This document shows positions 1-14,545 of a stretch of 38,408 bases of DNA, piece by piece. The notes below the pieces were generated by a model. It saw nothing but the letters and a program-made list of their open reading frames with translations. It was not told where the DNA came from and searched no databases. This stretch comes from Clostridia bacterium. GTDB lineage: Bacteria; Bacillota; Clostridia; Oscillospirales; Acutalibacteraceae. Both the position numbers and the translations under genes were made by a program. The DNA lies in contig JAUNLX010000011.1 of NCBI GenBank assembly GCA_030532035.1, positions 1-38,408 on the forward strand, read 5' to 3'. The stretch's first letter is position 1; every line of letters starts with the position of its first letter.

Positions 1-120
1 ATTATATCACTACTTTTATAATTTGTGTATAATTCTTGACTAAATTTTATATTTTTATTTTAAAATAAGATAAAAAATTCCTTAGATATTTTCTAAAGTC
101 TAATTATAAAAACTTATTTT

Positions 121-150
121 AAATAAAAAAATTCCCGCCTAAGCGGGAAT
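121..150 (-). terminator. Intrinsic terminator of the V-ATPase operon
   Basis: An 8-bp inverted repeat (ATTCCCGC, 131-138; GCGGGAAT, 143-150) has a CTAA loop. On the minus strand it is followed by a T-rich run (130 down to 121), just after the ntpD stop codon. The plus side is also T-rich, so it may work in both directions. Positions 1-120 are AT-rich, and I see no gene there. Confidence 0.9.
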
Positions 151-155
151 TTAAT

Positions 156-818
156 TTAATATTCTCTTTCAGAATAATGATGAGCCTCTTCAAGCATCAT
201 ATCTTTAACTTTCATTAACTTAGTTATGGTGCTTCTCTCATCTTCATCGAGCTTCATTTTGATATAAGTGATAGTCTCTTTGTATTGAGGAATCATAACA
301 TGCTCAAGCGCATTAACTCTTCTTCTTGTTTTTTCGATTTCAGACGCCATTAGCTGACAAGATTTTTCAATCTCTGCAAGTTTTAGCATTTTCGGCATTA
401 TATCCGATAAAGCGGAAACTGCGTCATCTAAATCACAGGAAGTAAAGGAATATCCATAAGAATAAATATCATTTGTATCAGAAGTTTTATATTGAACTTT
501 AAACTCTGGAATCAACACGCTCATTACATTTTTATTTTCGATTTTAAGGCTCATTTTCTGCATAGGGAGCATTAGAGCAACATTCAGACTTTCGTCGCTC
601 ATAACCGAACGCGCAATTGCCATATGAGCGTTTGCAATTCTTATCTGTTCTTCAACTTCTCGACGAAGTTTTTTATTTTCACGGACAAGATCAATAAACT
701 GTCTCATAAGCTCGTCACGCTTATCCTTAAGTAACTTGTGTCCTTTTGTTGCGACAGCAAGCTTTTTCTTAAGGTTGGAAAGCTCCATCCTGGTAGGATT
801 TACATTAAGTTTAGCCAA
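156..818 (-). CDS. ntpD: V-type ATP synthase subunit D (central stalk)
   Basis: Subunit D of the A/V-type ATPase is the long coiled-coil rotor shaft that turns inside the A3B3 head and couples ATP hydrolysis or synthesis to the membrane ring. The 220-residue length is usual for the family. The N-terminus (about residues 1-60) and the C-terminal third are charged, heptad-rich helices. The N-terminal pattern NPTRMEL is typical of the family. It is the last gene of the operon, 10 nt after ntpB, and is followed directly by a strong terminator. A family misassignment is unlikely given its position next to A and B. Confidence 0.96.
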   Translation of the reverse strand: MAKLNVNPTRMELSNLKKKLAVATKGHKLLKDKRDELMRQFIDLVRENKKLRREVEEQIRIANAHMAIARSVMSDESLNVALMLPMQKMSLKIENKNVMSVLIPEFKVQYKTSDTNDIYSYGYSFTSCDLDDAVSALSDIMPKMLKLAEIEKSCQLMASEIEKTRRRVNALEHVMIPQYKETITYIKMKLDEDERSTITKLMKVKDMMLEEAHHYSEREY

Positions 819-828
819 AAAATCTCAC

Positions 829-2202
829 CTACTTTTTATCATAATACATATCGAGCATATCATCGCCGATACGTTTGAGTTCGTGTCTTGGAAGCATTCT
901 CAAAAGTTCCCAACCAAGATCCAGTGTTTCTTCAATGGTTCTGTTTGCATTGAAACCTTGAGAAACATATCTCTTCTCAAATTCATCGGAGAATTTTGCA
1001 TAAAGCAAGTCAATATCGGTAAGTGCAGCTTCACCTAAAATTGTCATAAGTTCTTTAGCATCCTTACCTCTTGAGTAAGCAGCAAACAACTGGTTCATTG
1101 TAGAAGAGTGGTCTGCTCTTGTCTTGCCCTCACCTGTTCCCTTATCTTTAAGACGAGAAAGAGAAGGAAGAACATCAACGGGAGGTGTGATTCCTCTACG
1201 GTTTAGCTCACGAGAAAGGATTATCTGCCCTTCAGTTATATAACCTGTGAGGTCGGGAATTGGGTGAGTTTTATCATCTTCAGGCATTGTAAGGATTGGA
1301 ATCATTGTGATAGAACCATCCTTGCCCTTTTGACGACCTGCTCTTTCATACATAGTTGCAAGGTCAGTATAAAGATAACCAGGATAACCTCTTCTTCCGG
1401 GAACTTCTTTTCTTGCTGCAGAAACTTCACGAAGTGCGTCAGCATAGTTTGTGATGTCTGTAAGAATAACCAAAACATGCATTCCCTTTTCAAAAGCTAA
1501 GAATTCAGCGCAGGTAAGTGCCATTTTTGGTGTTGCAATTCTTTCAACAGCGGGGTCATCAGCAAGGTTTGTAAATACAACTGTTCTGTCGATTGCTCCA
1601 GTTTCTCTAAAGCTTTCAACAAAGAAGTTCGATTCTTCAAAGGTAATACCAAGTGCGCCGAAAACAACGGCAAACTTTTCATCTTTACCTAAAACTTTAG
1701 CCTGTCTTGCAATCTGAGCTGCAAGCTCAGCATGAGGAAGACCAGAAGCCGAGAAAATAGGTAATTTCTGTCCTCTAACAAGTGTATTGAGTCCGTCAAT
1801 AGCACTTACTCCTGTTTGAATAAATTCTGACGGGAAATCACGAGCTGCAGGATTCATTGGAGCACCGTTAACATCAAGTCTTTTCTCGGGAATTATTTCG
1901 GGTCCACCGTCAATTGGGTTTCCAAGACCGTCAAAAACACGACCTAACATATCTTCGGAAACGCCAAGTTCCATTTGGTGTCCTGAAAATCTAACTTTAC
2001 TTTCAGAAAGGTTAATTCCAGCAGAGCTTTCGAAAAGCTGAACTAAAGCATTTGTTCCGTCAATTTCCAAAATTTTACAACGACGAGTTTCGCCATTAGC
2101 AAGTTCAATTTCTCCAAGTTCTCCATATGTAACGCCTTCAACATCTCTGATTAACATTAAAGGACCGGCTACTTCTTGAATACTTCTATACTCTTTAGGC
2201 AT
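829..2202 (-). CDS. ntpB: V-type ATP synthase subunit B (non-catalytic head subunit)
   Basis: Subunit B alternates with subunit A in the A3B3 head and supplies the non-catalytic nucleotide interface, including the arginine that reaches into the catalytic site. The 457-residue length is standard. The protein has the three-domain layout of the F/V ATPase family: an N-terminal beta-barrel, a nucleotide-binding fold that lacks a canonical P-loop, and a C-terminal helical part. The stretch [18 protein letters not shown] near residue 350 is characteristic of B subunits. Its ATG overlaps the TGA of ntpA by one base, so the two are probably translationally coupled, as expected for subunits needed in equal amounts. 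Confidence 0.97.
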   Translation of the reverse strand: MPKEYRSIQEVAGPLMLIRDVEGVTYGELGEIELANGETRRCKILEIDGTNALVQLFESSAGINLSESKVRFSGHQMELGVSEDMLGRVFDGLGNPIDGGPEIIPEKRLDVNGAPMNPAARDFPSEFIQTGVSAIDGLNTLVRGQKLPIFSASGLPHAELAAQIARQAKVLGKDEKFAVVFGALGITFEESNFFVESFRETGAIDRTVVFTNLADDPAVERIATPKMALTCAEFLAFEKGMHVLVILTDITNYADALREVSAARKEVPGRRGYPGYLYTDLATMYERAGRQKGKDGSITMIPILTMPEDDKTHPIPDLTGYITEGQIILSRELNRRGITPPVDVLPSLSRLKDKGTGEGKTRADHSSTMNQLFAAYSRGKDAKELMTILGEAALTDIDLLYAKFSDEFEKRYVSQGFNANRTIEETLDLGWELLRMLPRHELKRIGDDMLDMYYDKK

Positions 2203-3974
2203 CAGTATTCCTCCTTTCGTGCAACAGCGTCATTAAGTTGTGCTGCAAGGTCTCTTTCAACCTTTTCATATGAAGATTCAACATTTTCTTCTTGAGTATA
2301 CTTAAATCTACCAATTGCTTCTCTAACGGGAAGAGCAATGATGTCGTTTATGTTAGCTCCTTGATTGAGTGCTTCCATTGAACGCTCGTAGAAGTTTACA
2401 ACAAGTTGCATCATTCTATATTGCTTTTGAAGTGAAGTATATGTATCAACTTCATGGAAAGCAAGTTGATGTAAAAAGTCTTCACGAATTGAGCGAGAAG
2501 CTTCCATTGTAAGTCTGTCTGGATCTGAAAGTGCATCCATACCAACCATTTTTACAATTTCTTCAAGTTTTGATTCTTCAGAAAGAAGACCGAGCATTTT
2601 TCCTCTGAGTGTCATCCAATCATCGGCAACATTTCCGTTAAACCATTGACCGAGTTGATCGGCATAAAGTGAATAACTTGTCAACCAGTTGATTGCGGGG
2701 AAGTGTCTCTTATATGCAAGTGCAGCATCCAAAGCCCAGAAAACTTTAACGATTCTGAGTGTTGCCTGAGAAACAGGTTCAGATATATCTCCTCCGGGAG
2801 GTGATACAGCTCCTATAACTGTCAAAGCGCCTTCTCTGTCATCTTTTCCCAAAGATATAACTCTTCCAGCTCTTTCATAGAACTGAGCTATACGGGAAGC
2901 AAGGTAAGCGGGATATCCCTCTTCACCAGGCATTTCTTCAAGTCTTCCTGACATTTCACGAAGAGCTTCAGCCCAACGAGAAGTAGAGTCCGCCATAAGT
3001 GCTACACTGTATCCCATATCTCTGAAATATTCTGCAATTGTGATTCCTGTGTAAACAGAAGCCTCACGAGCAGCAACAGGCATATCAGATGTATTGGCAA
3101 TAAGCACTGTTCTCTCCATAAGAGATTTACCGGTGTGTGGGTCGATTAATTCGGGGAATTCATTCAAAACTTCCGTCATTTCGTTACCACGCTCACCGCA
3201 ACCGATATAAACAACAACATCGGCTTCAGCCCATTTTGCAAGTTGGTGCTGAGTAACTGTTTTTCCACTTCCGAAAGGTCCTGGAATAGCTGCTACCCCA
3301 CCTTTAGCAATTGGGAACATTGCATCGACAACTCTCTGACCTGTAACGAGAGGTTTATCGGGATTAATCTTTTGCTTGTATGGTCTGCCTACACGAACAG
3401 GCCATTTTTGCATCATTGTAAGTTTTTCAACATTTCCGTCTTTTTCAATTTCAGCGATAACTTCTTCAACAGTTTTATCACTTTCTTCGATAGACTTTAT
3501 AACTCCACCTTTACTGTTTGGCGGAACCATAATTTTATGGCTGATTATATCAGTTTCTTGAACAGTACCGATAATATCTCCAGCCTGCACTTCGTCGCCA
3601 ACTTTTACAGTTGGTACAAAATGCCATTTTGTTTCTCTGTTAAGAGAAGATACTTCAATTCCTCTTGTGAGATTGTTTCCTGTTTTTTCAAGAATTTTCT
3701 CGAGAGGTCTTTGAATACCGTCAAATATTGAAGTAATAAGTCCCGGTCCCAATTCAACGGAAAGAGGAGCACCTGTTGATTCAACGGGTTCTCCGGTTCC
3801 AAGGCCGGAAGTTTCCTCATATACCTGAATTGAGGCCCTATCTTCGTGCATTTCTATTATTTCACCAATTAGTCTTTCGTTGCTGACACGCACAACGTCA
3901 AACATATTTGCGTTACGCATATCATCAGCGATAACCAAAGGTCCTGAAATTTTTGTAATAGTACCTTTAATCAT
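2202..3974 (-). CDS. ntpA: V-type ATP synthase subunit A (catalytic)
   Basis: The catalytic subunit of the V1/A1 head binds and hydrolyses ATP. The P-loop GPFGSGKT lies at residues 232-239 and the catalytic glutamate region GCGERGNE follows at 258-265. The 590-residue length includes the extra 'bulge' domain (about residues 115-190) that separates V/A-type A subunits from F-type beta. It starts 27 nt after the end of ntpF and overlaps the ntpB start by one base. All expected catalytic motifs are intact, so the enzyme should be active. Confidence 0.98.
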   Translation of the reverse strand: MIKGTITKISGPLVIADDMRNANMFDVVRVSNERLIGEIIEMHEDRASIQVYEETSGLGTGEPVESTGAPLSVELGPGLITSIFDGIQRPLEKILEKTGNNLTRGIEVSSLNRETKWHFVPTVKVGDEVQAGDIIGTVQETDIISHKIMVPPNSKGGVIKSIEESDKTVEEVIAEIEKDGNVEKLTMMQKWPVRVGRPYKQKINPDKPLVTGQRVVDAMFPIAKGGVAAIPGPFGSGKTVTQHQLAKWAEADVVVYIGCGERGNEMTEVLNEFPELIDPHTGKSLMERTVLIANTSDMPVAAREASVYTGITIAEYFRDMGYSVALMADSTSRWAEALREMSGRLEEMPGEEGYPAYLASRIAQFYERAGRVISLGKDDREGALTVIGAVSPPGGDISEPVSQATLRIVKVFWALDAALAYKRHFPAINWLTSYSLYADQLGQWFNGNVADDWMTLRGKMLGLLSEESKLEEIVKMVGMDALSDPDRLTMEASRSIREDFLHQLAFHEVDTYTSLQKQYRMMQLVVNFYERSMEALNQGANINDIIALPVREAIGRFKYTQEENVESSYEKVERDLAAQLNDAVARKEEY

Positions 3975-4001
3975 TCAGTATCACTAGCCTTTCTAAATAT
4001 T

Positions 4002-4319
4002 TTACTTGTCTGACAAAATGTCTGAACCAACCGCTTGTTCCACAGATTTTGAAACATTTCTCATTCCAAGTCCTGTATTTCCGTTTACACCAGGTATAAG
4101 TATTATTGCTGGTGTCGGTTCACTTGCATATCTGTCAATTTCTTTTTCAATTTGTGAAGCCAAGTATTCTGTAATATATATTACAGCATAATCTGAAGCC
4201 ACAAGTTGTCTAAGACAAGTAACGGCTTCATCGGGATCATCCATAGGAAAGATAGTGAGACCGATTGAGGCAAAGCCGTAGATACTGTCTTTATCTCCCA
4301 TTACGGCTACCTTATACAT
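4002..4319 (-). CDS. ntpF: V-type ATP synthase subunit F
   Basis: Subunit F is a small Rossmann-like protein that binds subunit D in the central rotor stalk and helps regulate ATP hydrolysis. The 105-residue length fits. The N-terminal hydrophobic strand followed by MGDKDSIYGFASIGL is the usual start of NtpF/AtpF proteins. The reading frame overlaps the 3' end of ntpC by 8 nt, which suggests coupled translation. Its position between C and A matches the bacterial ntp order. Confidence 0.95.
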   Translation of the reverse strand: MYKVAVMGDKDSIYGFASIGLTIFPMDDPDEAVTCLRQLVASDYAVIYITEYLASQIEKEIDRYASEPTPAIILIPGVNGNTGLGMRNVSKSVEQAVGSDILSDK

Positions 4320-5283
4320 AAAGTGATCTCACCCTCTCTCTTATAACATCTGCGGACAAATCATTTTTCTTTGCCGCAAGAATTATTCTTATAGTCTTTA
4401 ATTCGGTTTCTTTAGCGATATAATATGCGATTAAAGGTCCCATACCAAAGTAATTTGCTTTTTCAGGTTTAACCTGTTGCATAATTAAATCATCGCACCA
4501 TTTTTCAAAAGATGAAAAACTGGTTTCAAGATATTTTTTGGCATCTTCATAAGGTGTTTCTAAGAGTGCATTCAAAAATGCTTCTTTTCCACCAAGTGCA
4601 GCCTGTATCATATCTTCTTTTGAAAGTGTATCGCACTCTGAAACAGAAAGTCTCATATATTCTTCAGATTTATTTGTGAGAATACATCTGTAAAGATTTT
4701 TAATGTTTGCAGTTGCACAAAAAACTTCTGCAACATCTCTGCACAGCTTAACTTTCGTTTCTTTCGCTTTTGTTAAAATTATATCTAAAGTGGCCTTATC
4801 GATTATCGCATCGGCAACTTGACCGTTTCCGGTCTCGGTTAAGACACCATATGCTTGTTTTGCAACTTGCACCATATATTCGGGCAAATCATCAAACTTG
4901 CGTTTTGCAACCAAATCTTTTATTTCTTCAACTGAATTAATAGTTGGAAAAATGTAATTTTCGGATTGGTCTTGTTGAGCAACTATAGATTTAAGAGCAG
5001 CTTTCAAAGCATGCATATCATTTTTTACTATGAGAAAATCTAAATCATTGTCATATGGCATAACTTCATTTAGAAAGTCCCACGTTTTTTTAGCATACCT
5101 TTTAAGCATTGCACTGTAATCTTCGCCGGCATTAATTTCACCGAAACCAGATTCCATGAGCTTTCTCAAAGAAAAATCATAGTCTCCGCCGCTGATCAAC
5201 TGCTCAATGTCATTTTCACCGAGTAATGACAGCTCATTTGCCTTAATACGAGCCACTGCATAGGTATAGTCATATTGATTCAT
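4312..5283 (-). CDS. ntpC: V-type ATP synthase subunit C
   Basis: Subunit C (equivalent to eukaryotic V-ATPase subunit d) is the funnel-shaped adaptor that seats the central stalk on the membrane K ring. The 323-residue protein is almost wholly helical in character, with no membrane segment. The opening YAVARIKANELSLL resembles the N-terminus of this family. A ribosome site (GAGGAG) precedes the ATG. It lies between E and F, as in other bacterial ntp operons. Confidence 0.93.
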   Translation of the reverse strand: MNQYDYTYAVARIKANELSLLGENDIEQLISGGDYDFSLRKLMESGFGEINAGEDYSAMLKRYAKKTWDFLNEVMPYDNDLDFLIVKNDMHALKAALKSIVAQQDQSENYIFPTINSVEEIKDLVAKRKFDDLPEYMVQVAKQAYGVLTETGNGQVADAIIDKATLDIILTKAKETKVKLCRDVAEVFCATANIKNLYRCILTNKSEEYMRLSVSECDTLSKEDMIQAALGGKEAFLNALLETPYEDAKKYLETSFSSFEKWCDDLIMQQVKPEKANYFGMGPLIAYYIAKETELKTIRIILAAKKNDLSADVIRERVRSLYV

Positions 5284-5307
5284 TAATATACTCCTCTCGC
5301 AATGGTC

Positions 5308-5898
5308 TTAAGCAAACAATATTTTGTATATTTTATCTTTTAACTGGTCTTTTATGTCTGAAGCAAGGGCGTCAAAAGTACAATTTATATCGACTTCTCC
5401 ATATTCAAGTACAACGCCATTTTTAATTGCAATAGGTTCATTTGAAATCACAAGCTTTGCCTCATCGCTTAAAAGTGAATTTAAGTCTGATTCAAAGTTT
5501 GCTGGAAGTCTATCCAAATCTCTTTTTGAGAAAAAGGCAACACCCTGCTTATTTGATGCATACTTCTTTACAAGCTTTTTGATAACATCAAAATATTCAC
5601 TATCCGGGAGGTCGTTTAACTGCGAAAGTGCAGAATTAATAGAATCTTCAATTATTTCATTTTCTGTCTCAAGTTTTGTATTTTGTGAATCTAATTTAGC
5701 CGAAGATTCAGCTCTTGCAATAATGTTGTCAGCTTCTTTTTCAGCATTTTCAAGAGAAAGTTTACTCTGTTTTTCAGCTTCTTCTTTAGCTTTTGCAAGT
5801 ATTTCAGAAGCTTCTGTCTCTGCCTGAAAAATAATGTTTTCAACCTTTGCAGCAGAATCGGCGGAAATTTTATTCAATATATTTTCTAATCCTGCCAT
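5308..5898 (-). CDS. ntpE: V-type ATP synthase subunit E (peripheral stalk)
   Basis: Subunit E pairs with the small H/G subunit to form the peripheral stalks that hold the A3B3 head still. Residues 1-100 form an Ala/Glu/Lys-rich coiled coil, and the C-terminal half is globular, which is the normal E layout. The 196-residue length is usual. GGAGG lies about 6 nt before the ATG. The gene is between K and C, with 24 nt to ntpC. Confidence 0.93.
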   Translation of the reverse strand: MAGLENILNKISADSAAKVENIIFQAETEASEILAKAKEEAEKQSKLSLENAEKEADNIIARAESSAKLDSQNTKLETENEIIEDSINSALSQLNDLPDSEYFDVIKKLVKKYASNKQGVAFFSKRDLDRLPANFESDLNSLLSDEAKLVISNEPIAIKNGVVLEYGEVDINCTFDALASDIKDQLKDKIYKILFA

Positions 5899-5938
5899 TT
5901 TTTCCTCCTTATTTATTTCTTCTTATATGTATGTTGGA

Positions 5939-8472
<2,534 letters not shown>

Positions 8473-8501
8473 AAAACACCTCCTCTTCTAAAATAAAAAA
8501 T

Positions 8502-8529
8502 GTCCCTTTAAATTTAAAAACTTAAGGGA
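8502..8529 (-). terminator. Intercistronic hairpin with T-run between the V-ATPase H and I genes
   Basis: On the minus strand TCCCTT (8529-8524) can pair with AAGGGA (8508-8503) across a 15-nt AU-rich loop, and the stem is followed by a T-rich run extending to about 8491. The stop codon of the upstream gene lies in the hairpin. A 6-bp stem makes this a weak, probably leaky terminator rather than a full stop. Confidence 0.45.
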
Positions 8530-8833
8530 TAATAGCCTCCATCACTGCATTAATAGCATCCTGTGTTTTGGCTAAAGTATTCTTTTTTAGATCGGAAGCA
8601 AATTTTGCGGCTTTTGCATGTTCAAAATCCTTTATATCCAATGCCTTTTTCTTGGCATTTTCAATAAGCTCTCCAGCCTTTGACAAATCGGCTTTTTTCG
8701 CTTCAGAAATAAGCTCCTCAGCCTTTGCCTTGGCGTCGGAAATTATTTCAGCTGCTCTTGCCACAGCTTTTTCATCATTTGAAACTGCGTCTTTTTCAGC
8801 TTTCAAAACCTTGCTTATCATTTCAGAGGCCAC
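8522..8833 (-). CDS. V-type ATPase small peripheral-stalk subunit (H/G-like)
   Basis: A 103-residue protein rich in Ala, Lys and Glu that is predicted to be one long coiled coil. It is the first gene of the ntp operon, in the place taken by AhaH/NtpF-type stalk subunits that pair with subunit E. The start is GTG at 8833, with GGGTGA 7 nt upstream; an internal ATG four codons later lacks as good a ribosome site. Assignment rests on position, size and composition, since coiled coils carry little specific sequence signal. Confidence 0.85.
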   Translation of the reverse strand: MASEMISKVLKAEKDAVSNDEKAVARAAEIISDAKAKAEELISEAKKADLSKAGELIENAKKKALDIKDFEHAKAAKFASDLKKNTLAKTQDAINAVMEAIIP

Positions 8834-8873
8834 GTCCGTATCACCCTTTCTTCAATTAAAATTTTACTTGATA

Positions 8874-8902
8874 ATTATATCAATTAAGGGGTGTAAAAGC
8901 AA
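8874..8902 (-). promoter_or_regulatory. Probable promoter of the V-ATPase operon
   Basis: On the minus strand there is an extended -10, TGATATAAT (TATAAT at 8879-8874), with a partial -35 TTGCTT at 8902-8897 and a 17-bp spacer. It lies 40 nt before the GTG of the first ATPase gene. Confidence 0.65.
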
Positions 8903-8957
8903 CAAATTCACAAATCATTTACACTAAATTACCTATAAATTAGGAAATATGTACATA

Positions 8958-8986
8958 TTGACAATACAGAGAAAAAATTTTGTAAG
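8958..8986 (+). promoter_or_regulatory. Possible distal promoter upstream of prs
   Basis: A perfect -35 TTGACA (8958-8963) is followed after 17 bp by TGTAAG (8981-8986), a 4/6 match to the -10. It lies about 180 nt before prs and would give a long AT-rich leader. I see no reading frame or strong hairpin in 8990-9110. Confidence 0.35.
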
Positions 8987-9114
8987 ATTAATCAAAATTA
9001 TAAAAAAATTTGCAAAATAAAATTTATTTAAAGGTCTTTTTTTGGCTAATTTATAAATTTTTGAAAACAATTTTTTTCACTCATTTTTTCAATCAAAATT
9101 TTTTGTGAATTTGT

Positions 9115-9143
9115 TTGTAAAGATAATTTTACTATGTTAGAAT
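9115..9143 (+). promoter_or_regulatory. Probable proximal promoter of prs
   Basis: TTGTAA (9115-9120), a 17-bp spacer and an extended -10 TGtTAGAAT (TAGAAT at 9138-9143) lie 26 nt before the prs ATG. GGAGG follows at 9160-9164. Confidence 0.65.
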
Positions 9144-9169
9144 AAATTAACAAAAATTGGAGGTTTGAA

Positions 9170-12336
<3,167 letters not shown>

Positions 12337-12364
12337 TCACTCCGTAAATTGAAATTTGTATATA

Positions 12365-12370
12365 ATTATA
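12365..12370 (-). promoter_or_regulatory. Probable -10 element of ligA
   Basis: A perfect TATAAT on the minus strand lies 31 nt before the ligA ATG. The best -35 at normal spacing is poor (TTTCCT at 12393-12388). The rest of the 218-bp ligA/coaX region is AT-rich without an obvious operator. Confidence 0.45.
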
Positions 12371-12520
12371 AACGAAAAGAGAAAAATAGGAAACTCTCAA
12401 CGGATAAATAATCTTTTTAACAATTGAGCTTAAATAAAGATATGATAAATAATGAAATTTAATTACTTTTACCAAAATAATTTCATATACTTCAATTATA
12501 TGGCGTATGAGCTAAAGTTG

Positions 12521-12529
12521 TGATATAAT
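12521..12529 (+). promoter_or_regulatory. Probable extended -10 promoter of coaX
   Basis: TGATATAAT (TATAAT at 12524-12529) is a perfect extended -10 lying 22 nt before the coaX ATG. No good -35 is visible, as is common for extended -10 promoters. AGGAGG follows at 12541-12546. Confidence 0.6.
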
Positions 12530-12551
12530 TTTTTGGCAAAAGGAGGCCGTT

Positions 12552-13322
12552 ATGGTTTTAGTATCTGACATCGGTAACTCTAATATTACTATTGGGATTT
12601 ACGACGATGAAAAATTGATTATGAATGCAAGATTTTGTACTGATAAAAAGTACACTATAGATCAATTTGCTATTTCTTATCATGAGATTTTTAATATAAA
12701 AAAAATAAATATAGAACAAATCGAAGGTTCTATAATAAGTTCCGTTGTTCCCGAAATTACTATGCTTGTAAAAGAAGCTATAAAAATTGTAACTAAAGCG
12801 GATTCTCTAATAGTTGGTCCGGGGATTAAAACGGGACTGAATATTTTAATCGACAATCCAGCTGAACTTGGTGCAGATTTAGTCATTGCGTCCGTTGCAA
12901 TCAAGAAAAAATATCCTCTTCCCTGTATCTGTTTTGATCTTGGAACAGCTACAAAGGTACTAGTTATAAATAAAAATGGAGAATTTATAGGTGGTGCAAT
13001 AGCGCCAGGCGTAAAAGTTTCACTCAATGCGCTATCTTCTGGCACTTCTCTTTTACCTTATATAGGACTCGATATTCCTAAAAAATATATTGGAAAAAAT
13101 ACCTCTGATTGTATGCTTTCGGGCTCAGTTTTAGGCACCGTTGAAATGCTCAAAGGGCTTAAATCAAGAATGTCCGACGAAATTTCTGAAAAATTTAATA
13201 CAACTGTAATGACAGGAGGAATTTCATCTGCAAAACTTGCCGAATATATGAATGATAATGTCATCTACGATGAATATCTTTTACTTGACGGCTTGAAAGA
13301 AATATATTTGAAAAACAAATAA
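12552..13322 (+). CDS. coaX: Type III pantothenate kinase
   Basis: Phosphorylates pantothenate in the first step of coenzyme A synthesis. The 256-residue length and the ASKHA-fold motifs fit CoaX: the N-terminal phosphate loop DIGNSN (residues 6-11), the LGADLVIA region that supplies the catalytic aspartate, and DLGTATK. Type III enzymes usually require a monovalent cation and are not feedback-inhibited by CoA (family knowledge). AGGAGG lies 5 nt before the ATG. The ECF S-component gene follows after 43 nt, which suggests an uptake-plus-capture pair for pantothenate. Confidence 0.95.
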   Translation: MVLVSDIGNSNITIGIYDDEKLIMNARFCTDKKYTIDQFAISYHEIFNIKKINIEQIEGSIISSVVPEITMLVKEAIKIVTKADSLIVGPGIKTGLNILIDNPAELGADLVIASVAIKKKYPLPCICFDLGTATKVLVINKNGEFIGGAIAPGVKVSLNALSSGTSLLPYIGLDIPKKYIGKNTSDCMLSGSVLGTVEMLKGLKSRMSDEISEKFNTTVMTGGISSAKLAEYMNDNVIYDEYLLLDGLKEIYLKNK

Positions 13323-13365
13323 TTTATGCGTCGCATCTGAAAAGAGCGGCAGCAAGGAGGAAATT

Positions 13366-13998
13366 ATGAAAGAAAAGAAAACCATGGTAAAAAGTCAGAC
13401 TGAAAAAACAGTTAAACTAACACAGCTGGCATTTTTAATCGCACTGATAATTATTATGACCTTTACTCCTATCGGATATATTCCCATTGGTCCTCTGAAA
13501 ATAACTCTGCTTTTAATTCCAGTTGTATTGGGAGCTATCTTACTTGGTCCATCAGGCGGTACAATTTGCGGTTTTGCTTTTGGAATGTCCAGTTTTATAA
13601 CCTGTTTTACAGGAGATGCTTTCGGTGCAGCCTTAGTTGCAATAAATCCTTTCTACACTTTTATAACTTGCGTAGTTACAAGAACTATTATGGGATATTT
13701 AACTGGTTTGTTATTTAAAAAAATAAATAAAGATGAGAAAGTTTGGCCTCTCATCTTATCTTCATTAGTAGGCGTATGCCTAAACACTCTGTTATTTATG
13801 AGTGCAATAATTATATTTTTCAAAGATGCCCCAATTGTTGTTGGCTGGATGGAATCTCTCGGAACATCAAATTTATTTATGTTTGTAATTCTTGCTGTTG
13901 GAGTTAATTTCTTAGTGGAATTACTCGTAACGAGTATTTTATCAACAGCAATTGCTAAAGTTATTATTAAAGCTTTTAAGAAAACAAAAACTGCTTAA
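13366..13998 (+). CDS. ECF transporter S-component, probably for pantothenate
   Basis: A 210-residue integral membrane protein with about six hydrophobic segments and a positively charged N-terminus, typical of the substrate-binding S-component of energy-coupling-factor vitamin transporters. The motif [20 protein letters not shown] and the following glycine-rich loop are characteristic of these proteins. No EcfA or EcfT gene is present here, so it would share an ATPase/T module encoded elsewhere (group II). Pantothenate is inferred only from the adjacent coaX gene; another vitamin is possible. GGAGG precedes the ATG. The stop overlaps the convergent nrdR stop by 4 bp. Confidence 0.8.
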   Translation: MKEKKTMVKSQTEKTVKLTQLAFLIALIIIMTFTPIGYIPIGPLKITLLLIPVVLGAILLGPSGGTICGFAFGMSSFITCFTGDAFGAALVAINPFYTFITCVVTRTIMGYLTGLLFKKINKDEKVWPLILSSLVGVCLNTLLFMSAIIIFFKDAPIVVGWMESLGTSNLFMFVILAVGVNFLVELLVTSILSTAIAKVIIKAFKKTKTA

Positions 13999-14453
13999 TC
14001 TTTTTTATTTTTGAGCTTTACTATCTCTTCCATAAAAGTGTCTATATCGCTGAAATGTCTGTAAACAGAAGCAAATCTAACATAGGCAACTTCATCTAAA
14101 TCTTTTAATGCTTCCATTACAAGTTCTCCAATAACGGCACTTCTAACTTCTCTTTCCAAAGAATTTTGCAATTTAGATTCTATATTGTTGACAACTTCGT
14201 CCATTTTTTGTGCTGAAACAGGTCTTTTTTCACAAGCAGCCATAATGCCTCTGAATAATTTTTCTCGGTCAAATGGCTCACGAGAATTGTCTTTTTTAAT
14301 TACAATAAGCGGAACAGACTCAACAATTTCATAGGTTGTAAAGCGTTGACCGCATTTTGTACATTCTCTTCTACGCCTGATTTTTGCGCCCTCTTCTGTT
14401 GGTCGGGAATCTATAACTTTGCTATCATCATTTGAACAAAACGGACATTTCAT
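13995..14453 (-). CDS. nrdR: Transcriptional repressor NrdR
   Basis: NrdR represses ribonucleotide reductase genes and senses ATP/dATP through an ATP-cone domain. From the ATG at 14453 the protein has 152 residues, the usual size, with a zinc ribbon of C3, C6, C31 and C34 and the ATP-cone at about 47-137. An upstream in-frame ATG near 14504 would add 17 unrelated residues and lacks a ribosome site, whereas GGAGTG sits properly before 14453. It is divergent from thyX, so two dNTP-related genes share one 92-bp region. I saw no NrdR box in that region. Confidence 0.96.
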   Translation of the reverse strand: MKCPFCSNDDSKVIDSRPTEEGAKIRRRRECTKCGQRFTTYEIVESVPLIVIKKDNSREPFDREKLFRGIMAACEKRPVSAQKMDEVVNNIESKLQNSLEREVRSAVIGELVMEALKDLDEVAYVRFASVYRHFSDIDTFMEEIVKLKNKKD

Positions 14454-14481
14454 ACGCTCACTCCAATACGAAATTTTGTTG

Positions 14482-14511
14482 ATTATATCACAGTTTGACA
14501 TCAATTTTCAA
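14482..14511 (-). promoter_or_regulatory. Probable promoter of nrdR
   Basis: On the minus strand TTGAAA (14511-14506), an 18-bp spacer and an extended -10 TGATATAAT (TATAAT at 14487-14482) lie 29 nt before the nrdR ATG. Confidence 0.7.
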
Positions 14512-14523
14512 ACGAGAATACAT
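14495..14523 (+). promoter_or_regulatory. Possible promoter of thyX, interleaved with the nrdR promoter
   Basis: A perfect -35 TTGACA (14495-14500) is followed after 17 bp by ATACAT (14518-14523), a poor -10. The element overlaps the nrdR promoter on the other strand, so polymerases would compete. Confidence 0.35.
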
Positions 14524-14545
14524 ATATCAAGTAAAGGAGATATTT

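Noticed and set aside
3243..3731. 162-codon open frame on the plus strand inside ntpA
   Set aside because: It lies wholly antisense to the conserved catalytic subunit, is Phe/Ser/Asn-rich as expected from the complement of a coding frame, and has no ribosome site.
5324..5827. 167-codon plus-strand frame, Ser/Phe-rich, inside ntpE
   Set aside because: Antisense of an Ala/Glu/Lys-rich coiled coil gives a Ser/Phe-rich frame by composition; no promoter or ribosome site.
8993..9030. Similarity between this AT-rich stretch and 37820-37855, both with an AATTATAAAAAAATTT core
   Set aside because: The likeness is limited to A/T runs, the flanks differ, and such matches are expected by chance at this base composition.
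13324..13336. Short palindrome ATGCG-T-CGCAT between coaX and the ECF gene
   Set aside because: Five base pairs with a one-base centre is too short to call as operator or hairpin without comparative support.
14495..14545. ATG start giving thyX 17 more residues
   Set aside because: The extra residues do not match ThyX, the ATG falls within the putative promoter, and the only good ribosome site (AGGAG, 14535-14539) fits the TTG at 14546.
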